A DNA stretch of 64,000 nucleotides, from positions 162,936 through 226,935 of the forward strand of contig NZ_JAERJD010000009.1 of the NCBI RefSeq assembly GCF_018257795.1, written 5' to 3'. The stretch comes from Citrobacter sp. JGM124. GTDB taxonomy: Bacteria; Pseudomonadota; Gammaproteobacteria; Enterobacterales; Enterobacteriaceae. Under the pieces are notes generated by a model that saw only the letters and a program-made list of their open reading frames with translations, made no database searches and had not been told where the DNA came from. The position numbers were made by a program, and so were the translations under genes. Position 1 is the stretch's first letter. Each line of letters begins with the position of its first letter. Positions 58,522 to 64,000 of the stretch are shown here, piece by piece.

Positions 58522-59259
58522 TTATGTTTGTTTGCTATTCGCCGCGATAATTTTCGCAACTTTATCTGCTTCGTTTATCAGCTGCATCTGACGGTAAGCA
58601 TTTTCCATTAACGGAAGAGCATCACGTGTGGCTTGAGTATCTGGATAGTCACGTAACATACCGTCGACACGATTAACAACCGCTACCCATGCACCGCGTT
58701 TGGTGTAAAATTGTGCAACAGCAAGCTGAAACTTCGCTAAACGGTCTTTTAAGAATAGCATGCGTTTAGCAGCATCAGGTGCATACTGGCTATTAGGATA
58801 GCTGCGAACCAATTTAGAGAAGTCATTAAAGGCATCACGTGCGTGTTGTGGATCTCTGTCGGAACGATCCACGCCAAAGAACCCCTGTAGCGCGCTATCG
58901 TCCAATGCCATGTCCGTCAGGCCACGCATATAGAGTACATAATCGATGTTCTGCTGGGTTGGGTTGAGGCGGATAAAGCGATCGATAGCGGCTTGAGCCA
59001 ATCCGAGATCGGCATTTTTATAGTAAGCGTAGATAAGGTCTAGCTGCACTTGCTGAGAATACGGGCCGAACGGATAACGGTTATCCAGCGCTTCTAGTTG
59101 CGTTATCGCTGCTTTAAAGTTACCGTCCTGCAACTTTTGTTGGGCTGTCGCATAGATTTCAGAAGGCGGGCTATCAGGAACCTCATCCTTGGAACTGGAG
59201 CAACCAGCCAAAGCCAGGCTCAACGTGGCAGCTGCCACCAGATATTTCATGCGCGTCAT
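58522..59259 (-). CDS. bamD: Outer membrane protein assembly factor BamD
   Basis: BamD (245 residues) is the essential lipoprotein of the BAM complex. It has a lipoprotein signal with lipobox LALAGC and then tetratricopeptide-like repeats ([66 protein letters not shown]). It is divergent from rluD, as in E. coli. Confidence 0.97.
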   Translation of the reverse strand: MTRMKYLVAAATLSLALAGCSSSKDEVPDSPPSEIYATAQQKLQDGNFKAAITQLEALDNRYPFGPYSQQVQLDLIYAYYKNADLGLAQAAIDRFIRLNPTQQNIDYVLYMRGLTDMALDDSALQGFFGVDRSDRDPQHARDAFNDFSKLVRSYPNSQYAPDAAKRMLFLKDRLAKFQLAVAQFYTKRGAWVAVVNRVDGMLRDYPDTQATRDALPLMENAYRQMQLINEADKVAKIIAANSKQT

Positions 59260-59391
59260 GACGTTTGACTTTCCTAAGTAATGTTATTTCCGAGAGTCAG
59301 TGTTTCGGCTCCCGATAAAGACCAGCTACAATAGCACATTATATTAAACGGCATTAGCCGTAAAACCCAAGGTTAACGAAAGAAGCTGTCT

Positions 59392-60372
59392 ATGGCACAA
59401 CTAGTACAACTCTCAGCAACAGTATCAGAATCTCAACTGGGTCAACGCTTAGATCAAGCTTTGGCCGAAATGTTCCCGGATTATTCACGTTCTCGTATAA
59501 AAGAGTGGATTCTCGATAAAAGAGTCACCGTGAATGGGGTTGTCATCGACAAACCCAAAGAAAAAGTATTAGGTGGCGAGTGTGTCACTATTGATGCTGA
59601 AATTGAAGAGGAAATCCGCTGGGAACCTCAGGATATTCCTCTGAATATTGTTTATGAAGACGAAGATATCCTGGTAATTAATAAACCGCGCGATTTAGTC
59701 GTTCACCCTGGAGCCGGTAACCCAGATGGCACAATACTGAACGCATTGTTGCATTATTATCCACCGATTGTTGATGTTCCACGGGCAGGTATTGTTCACC
59801 GCCTGGATAAAGACACCACTGGCCTCATGGTGGTGGCAAAAACAGTACCAGCACAAACGCGTTTGGTTGAGTCTTTACAGCTGCGTGAAATTACGCGTGA
59901 ATATGAAGCGGTTGCAATTGGACACATGACCGGAGGAGGCACAGTGGAGCAACCGATTAGTCGTCACCCGACCAAGCGCACCCATATGGCGGTACATCCG
60001 ATGGGTAAACCCGCCGTAACTCACTATCGAATTATGGAACATTTCAGAATTCATACCCGCTTGCGTCTGCGTCTTGAAACCGGGCGTACTCACCAGATTC
60101 GTGTTCACATGGCCCATATTGACCATCCGTTAGTTGGAGACCAGCTGTATGGTGGACGTCCACGTCCACCAAAAGGTGCTTCAGACGCTTTTATTCAGGA
60201 ACTGCGGAAGTTCGATCGCCAGGCTTTACATGCGACTATGCTGCGTCTTTATCACCCTGTCAGTGGCATCTTGATGGAATGGCATGCGCCTATTCCTCAG
60301 GATATGGTTGATCTTATTGATGCTATGCGTGAGGATGCGGAACTCTATAAAGATCAACTGGACTGGCTATGA
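59392..60372 (+). CDS. rluD: 23S rRNA pseudouridine(1911/1915/1917) synthase RluD
   Basis: RluD (326 residues) modifies helix 69 of 23S rRNA. It has an N-terminal S4-like RNA-binding domain (QRLDQALAEMFPDYSRSRIKEWI) and a RluA-family catalytic domain with the catalytic Asp in GIVHRLDKDTTGLMVVAK. LETGRTHQIRVHM is a substrate-binding block. It overlaps pgeF by four bases (ATGA). Confidence 0.98.
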   Translation: MAQLVQLSATVSESQLGQRLDQALAEMFPDYSRSRIKEWILDKRVTVNGVVIDKPKEKVLGGECVTIDAEIEEEIRWEPQDIPLNIVYEDEDILVINKPRDLVVHPGAGNPDGTILNALLHYYPPIVDVPRAGIVHRLDKDTTGLMVVAKTVPAQTRLVESLQLREITREYEAVAIGHMTGGGTVEQPISRHPTKRTHMAVHPMGKPAVTHYRIMEHFRIHTRLRLRLETGRTHQIRVHMAHIDHPLVGDQLYGGRPRPPKGASDAFIQELRKFDRQALHATMLRLYHPVSGILMEWHAPIPQDMVDLIDAMREDAELYKDQLDWL

Positions 60373-61100
60373 CAGAATTGATTATTCCCCATTGGCCCCT
60401 TCCTGAAGGGGCTGCGGCTTGCAGCTCTACACGTAAAGGTGGGGTGAGTATATCTCCTTATGACTCACTCAACCTTGGGGCCCATTGTGGGGATAATCCT
60501 GAACATGTGGCTGAAAATCGCCGATTATTGTCTGCCCAGGCAGACTTGCCATCTCCGCCTGTCTGGCTTGAGCAAGTTCATGGTAAAACAGTATTAAAGC
60601 TTGAGGGGAATCTCTCTCTTGGCAAACGAGCCGATGCTAGCTACAGCGACACTCCGGGTAACGTTTGTGCGGTTATGACGGCAGACTGTCTTCCGGTATT
60701 GTTTTGTAACGTGGCGGGAACAGAAGTGGCGGCTGCACATGCTGGCTGGCGCGGCTTATGTGCAGGTATCCTCGAAGAGACGGTGGCCTGCTTTCGTGAC
60801 CAGCCTACTAACATTATGGCATGGCTCGGGCCGGCTATTGGTCCGGCGGCATTTGAAGTGGGCCCTGAAGTTCGTGATGCTTTTATGGTTAAAGATAAAA
60901 AAGCGGTCAGTGCTTTTCGCATTTCTGGTAAAAAATACTATGCTGATATTTACCAGCTTGCTCGTCAGCGCCTGGAGAATGCCGGGGTAACCCGGGTATA
61001 TGGTGGCGGTCGTTGTACCTGGAGCGAGCCAGATGATTTCTTCTCTTATCGGCGCGAAGGAACAACGGGGCGAATGGCCAGTTTCATTTGGCTGAAATAG
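60369..61100 (+). CDS. pgeF: Peptidoglycan editing factor PgeF (YfiH, laccase-domain family)
   Basis: This 243-residue cytoplasmic protein belongs to the DUF152/laccase-domain family. The E. coli homologue removes misincorporated L-Ser from UDP-MurNAc peptides, and related proteins act on purine nucleosides. The metal-binding motifs VWLEQVHGKTV, MTADCLPVLFC and AAAHAGWRGLCAG, and GGGRCTWSEPDDFFSYRREGTTGRM near the end, are present. It is coupled to rluD by a four-base overlap and lies just upstream of clpB. Confidence 0.95.
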   Translation: MTELIIPHWPLPEGAAACSSTRKGGVSISPYDSLNLGAHCGDNPEHVAENRRLLSAQADLPSPPVWLEQVHGKTVLKLEGNLSLGKRADASYSDTPGNVCAVMTADCLPVLFCNVAGTEVAAAHAGWRGLCAGILEETVACFRDQPTNIMAWLGPAIGPAAFEVGPEVRDAFMVKDKKAVSAFRISGKKYYADIYQLARQRLENAGVTRVYGGGRCTWSEPDDFFSYRREGTTGRMASFIWLK

Positions 61101-61161
61101 CCTCTTTATCCCTGCACTCGTCCCTGGTTTGTCGAGTCACGTATATTTTTAGGTCATAATC

Positions 61162-61189
61162 CTTGAATAAATGAGCTATGACCTCATTT
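61162..61189 (+). promoter_or_regulatory. Sigma-32 heat-shock promoter of clpB
   Basis: CTTGAAT (61162-61168), a 13-base spacer and CCTCATTT (61182-61189) fit the sigma-32 consensus with one mismatch in each element. It ends 41 bp before the clpB ATG. Confidence 0.88.
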
Positions 61190-61230
61190 ACTCTCCAGTA
61201 GCAAATTTTACCTATTCTTTGGGAGGAATT

Positions 61231-63804
61231 ATGCGTCTGGATCGCCTTACTAATAAATTCCAGCTTGCCTTAGCCGATGCCCAGTCCCTTGCCTTGGGTA
61301 ACGACAATCAATTTATTGAACCGCTTCACCTGATGAGCGCTTTGCTCAAACAGGAAGGGGGATCGGTGCAACCTCTACTGACCTCCGCCGGGATTAATAC
61401 CGGGCAAGTTCGTACGGCTATTGATCAGGCTTTAAGCCGTTTACCTCAAGTAGAAGGAACCGGGGGAGATGTTCAGCCCTCGCAGGATTTGGTCAGGGTA
61501 CTGAACCTGTGCGACAAACTGGCACAAAAAAGAAATGATAATTTTATTTCGTCAGAGCTCTTTGTTCTCGCTGTTCTGGAATCTCGTGGCACTCTGACTG
61601 ACCTGCTGAAATCAGCGGGAGCGACACTTGCAAATGTGACTGCTGCAATAGAGCAGATGCGTGGAGGCGAAAGCGTGAACGACCAGAGTGCTGAAGATCA
61701 ACGTCAAGCATTAAAAAAATACACGGTGGATTTAACCGAACGCGCGGAGCAAGGAAAACTTGATCCGGTGATCGGCCGTGATGAAGAGATCCGCCGTACA
61801 ATCCAGGTATTACAACGACGTACCAAAAATAACCCAGTACTGATCGGTGAGCCTGGTGTGGGTAAAACGGCCATCGTGGAAGGCCTGGCACAACGCATTA
61901 TCAATGGTGAAGTTCCCGAAGGGCTAAAAGGCCGGCGGGTGCTGGCACTCGATATGGGAGCGTTGGTCGCAGGTGCTAAATACCGTGGTGAGTTTGAAGA
62001 ACGTTTAAAAGGTGTTCTCAACGATCTTTCTAAACAGGAAGGTAACGTCATCCTGTTTATTGATGAATTGCATACCATGGTAGGGGCGGGTAAAGGTGAC
62101 GGTGCAATGGATGCCGGTAATATGCTGAAGCCTGCATTGGCTCGCGGCGAATTACACTGCGTTGGAGCAACGACACTCGACGAATATCGTCAATACATAG
62201 AGAAAGATGCTGCGTTAGAGCGCCGGTTCCAGAAAGTGTTCGTCGCCGAACCATCGGTGGAGGATACCATTGCTATTTTACGTGGTCTGAAAGAGCGTTA
62301 TGAGCTGCATCACCATGTACAAATTACCGATCCGGCAATTGTTGCAGCGGCCACCTTATCACATCGGTATATTGCCGACCGTCAGTTACCCGATAAGGCT
62401 ATCGACTTGATAGATGAAGCCGCATCCAGCATTCGGATGCAGATTGACTCAAAACCTGAAGAACTCGATCGTCTGGACAGACGTATTATTCAGTTGAAGC
62501 TGGAACAGCAGGCATTGAGAAAAGAGTCAGATGAAGCCAGCCAAAAACGTTTGAGTATGCTGAATGAAGAGTTAGATCAAAAAGAACGTGACTATTCGGT
62601 ACTTGAAGAGGAATGGAAAGCTGAGAAAGCTTCTTTGTCGGGTACTCAGACCATCAAAACGGAACTGGAGCAGGCGAAAATTGCCATTGACCAGGCGCGT
62701 CGCGTCGGTGACTTAGCCCGCATGTCTGAATTGCAATATGGTGAGATACCTGAGCTTGAGAAACAGCTCGCAGCGGCTACGCAGAATGAAGGCAAGTCAA
62801 TGCGTTTGCTACGTAATCGCGTCACGGATGCTGAGATTGCTGAAGTCCTGGCTCGCTGGACGGGGATACCTGTGGCAAGAATGCTCGAAGGTGAGCGTGA
62901 GAAATTGCTACGCATGGAGCAGCAACTTCACGAGCGTGTAATTGGTCAGGATGAAGCAGTAGAAGCGGTATCGAATGCGATTCGTCGTAGTCGTGCGGGA
63001 TTATCTGATCCTAACCGTCCAATAGGCTCTTTCCTGTTCCTGGGGCCGACTGGGGTAGGTAAGACAGAGTTATGTAAAGCGCTGGCTAACTTTATGTTCG
63101 ACAGTGATGATGCCATGGTTCGTATTGATATGTCTGAGTTTATGGAAAAACACAGCGTCTCAAGACTCGTGGGTGCCCCTCCGGGTTATGTAGGCTATGA
63201 AGAAGGAGGGTATTTAACTGAAGCGGTTCGCCGCCGTCCTTATTCTGTCATTTTGTTAGATGAAGTAGAAAAAGCACACCCTGATGTGTTTAACATCTTA
63301 CTGCAAGTTCTTGATGACGGCCGTTTAACAGATGGACAGGGGCGCACGGTCGATTTTCGTAACACAGTGGTAATAATGACCTCGAACCTTGGTTCAGATC
63401 TGATCCAGGAACGTTTTGGGGATTTAGATTATAGCCATATGAAAGATCTGGTCCTTAGCGTGGTGAACCAAAACTTTCGCCCGGAATTTATTAACCGTAT
63501 TGATGAGGTTGTGGTCTTCCACCCATTGGGTGAGCGTCATATTGCGTCGATTGCGCAAATTCAGCTGCAACGCCTTTATCAGCGGCTGGAAGAGCGAGGC
63601 TATGATGTTGAGATAACTGATGATGCCTTGAAACTCTTGAGTGTTAATGGTTTTGACCCAGTATATGGTGCTCGCCCATTGAAACGAGCTATTCAGCAGC
63701 AAATTGAGAATCCATTAGCTCAGCAAATTCTTTCAGGGGAGCTTATCCCTGGAAAAACGATCAAGCTGTCAGTAAAAGATGACCAAATTGTTGCCGTCCA
63801 GTAA
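61231..63804 (+). CDS. clpB: Chaperone ClpB
   Basis: ClpB (857 residues) is the AAA+ disaggregase that works with DnaK/DnaJ/GrpE. It has an N domain, NBD1 ([13 protein letters not shown]alker [14 protein letters not shown]alker B), a coiled-coil M domain (about residues 410-530, [20 protein letters not shown]), NBD2 ([27 protein letters not shown]) and a C-terminal domain. The ATG at 61231 follows GGGAGGA and gives the E. coli length. With grpE in the same window it forms part of the heat-shock regulon. Confidence 0.98.
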   Translation: MRLDRLTNKFQLALADAQSLALGNDNQFIEPLHLMSALLKQEGGSVQPLLTSAGINTGQVRTAIDQALSRLPQVEGTGGDVQPSQDLVRVLNLCDKLAQKRNDNFISSELFVLAVLESRGTLTDLLKSAGATLANVTAAIEQMRGGESVNDQSAEDQRQALKKYTVDLTERAEQGKLDPVIGRDEEIRRTIQVLQRRTKNNPVLIGEPGVGKTAIVEGLAQRIINGEVPEGLKGRRVLALDMGALVAGAKYRGEFEERLKGVLNDLSKQEGNVILFIDELHTMVGAGKGDGAMDAGNMLKPALARGELHCVGATTLDEYRQYIEKDAALERRFQKVFVAEPSVEDTIAILRGLKERYELHHHVQITDPAIVAAATLSHRYIADRQLPDKAIDLIDEAASSIRMQIDSKPEELDRLDRRIIQLKLEQQALRKESDEASQKRLSMLNEELDQKERDYSVLEEEWKAEKASLSGTQTIKTELEQAKIAIDQARRVGDLARMSELQYGEIPELEKQLAAATQNEGKSMRLLRNRVTDAEIAEVLARWTGIPVARMLEGEREKLLRMEQQLHERVIGQDEAVEAVSNAIRRSRAGLSDPNRPIGSFLFLGPTGVGKTELCKALANFMFDSDDAMVRIDMSEFMEKHSVSRLVGAPPGYVGYEEGGYLTEAVRRRPYSVILLDEVEKAHPDVFNILLQVLDDGRLTDGQGRTVDFRNTVVIMTSNLGSDLIQERFGDLDYSHMKDLVLSVVNQNFRPEFINRIDEVVVFHPLGERHIASIAQIQLQRLYQRLEERGYDVEITDDALKLLSVNGFDPVYGARPLKRAIQQQIENPLAQQILSGELIPGKTIKLSVKDDQIVAVQ

Positions 63805-63816
63805 TCACAACAGAGA

Positions 63817-63845
63817 CCAAAAGAGCCGTTATCGGCTCTTTTGGT
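63817..63845 (+). terminator. Terminator after clpB
   Basis: ACCAAAAGAGCCG and CGGCTCTTTTGGT pair perfectly around TTAT. The A and T runs form the outer stem. It separates clpB from the rRNA promoter. Confidence 0.85.
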
Positions 63846-63926
63846 TCATCATTGACCGTAATCAGTCTATTTTTCACTCCCCCTGATGTAAAATTGTGCA
63901 CTCAGTAACTTATTTTAAAATAAGGG

Positions 63927-63954
63927 TTGTCAGCTGAGAATAACTCCCTATAAT
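63927..63954 (+). promoter_or_regulatory. rRNA operon P1 promoter
   Basis: TTGTCA (63927-63932), a 16-base spacer and TATAAT (63949-63954) are followed by the GC-rich discriminator GCGCCTCCACTG, typical of stringently controlled rrn P1 promoters. An AT-rich UP element stretch (about 63910-63924) lies upstream. In E. coli clpB is followed by an rRNA operon (rrnG) with a nearly identical promoter. The 16S gene itself lies beyond the window. Confidence 0.9.
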
Positions 63955-64000
63955 GCGCCTCCACTGACACGGAACAACGGTTTACAAACCGCCGAGTGAG

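Overview
The window is a stretch of chromosome from a gammaproteobacterium of the order Enterobacterales. The protein sequences, the gene order (cysJIH, cysDNC, ygbE-ftsB-ispD-ispF-truD-surE-pcm-nlpD-rpoS-mutS, ssrA-smpB-ratAB-bamE-recN-nadK-grpE, ffh-rpsP-rimM-trmD-rplS, aroF-tyrA-pheA, raiA-bamD-rluD-pgeF-clpB-rrn) and the tmRNA tag ANDENYALAA are all those of enteric bacteria. Genus cannot be fixed from the sequence alone. Several neighbourhoods differ from Escherichia coli: flhDC lies beside mutS, a RIO1-type kinase is present, and there are four accessory insertions.

Layout. 1-9.2 kb: the 5' end of queD, then sulfate assimilation (cysJIH, the iap peptidase homologue on the other strand, cysDNC), which turns sulfate into APS, PAPS, sulfite and sulfide. 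9.2-16.9 kb: cell division (ftsB), isoprenoid precursors (ispD, ispF), tRNA pseudouridylation (truD), stationary-phase housekeeping (surE, pcm, nlpD) and the stress sigma factor rpoS, converging on mutS. 20.4-22.4 kb: the flagellar master regulator pair flhDC, alone, converging on a RIO1-like kinase. 22.7-26 kb: a HlyD-type membrane fusion protein with a double-length ABC-2 permease and no ATPase gene. 27.4-29.7 kb: an OprP/OprO-type porin followed by a secreted ParB-like protein. 30.3-33.6 kb: a restriction-modification island (PLD-type endonuclease converging on two adenine methyltransferases) next to the 3' end of ssrA.

33.8-45.7 kb: tmRNA/smpB trans-translation, ratAB, bamE, SOS-controlled recN, nadK, heat-shock grpE, a CNNM/CBS membrane protein, ypjD, and the SRP/ribosome maturation cluster ffh, rpsP-rimM-trmD-rplS. 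46.4-52.8 kb: an adhesin island inserted between rplS and aroF, with a small lipoprotein, a giant intimin/invasin-like inverse autotransporter with repeated Ig-like domains, and a secreted protein that looks like an orphan fimbrial adhesin. 53.7-57.6 kb: TyrR-controlled aroF-tyrA converging on attenuated pheL-pheA. 57.6-64 kb: raiA, bamD, rluD-pgeF, heat-shock clpB, and the P1 promoter of an rRNA operon whose genes start beyond the window.

The most unusual material is in the accessory parts: a restriction system with a ribbon-helix-helix antitoxin-like segment in frame with an EcoRI-type methyltransferase; the adhesin island with a sharp base-composition break near the end of the autotransporter gene; the porin/ParB-like pair; the double permease lacking an ATPase; and an Iap homologue that has lost metal-site and catalytic residues. 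I found no CRISPR array, tRNA gene, insertion sequence or integrase.
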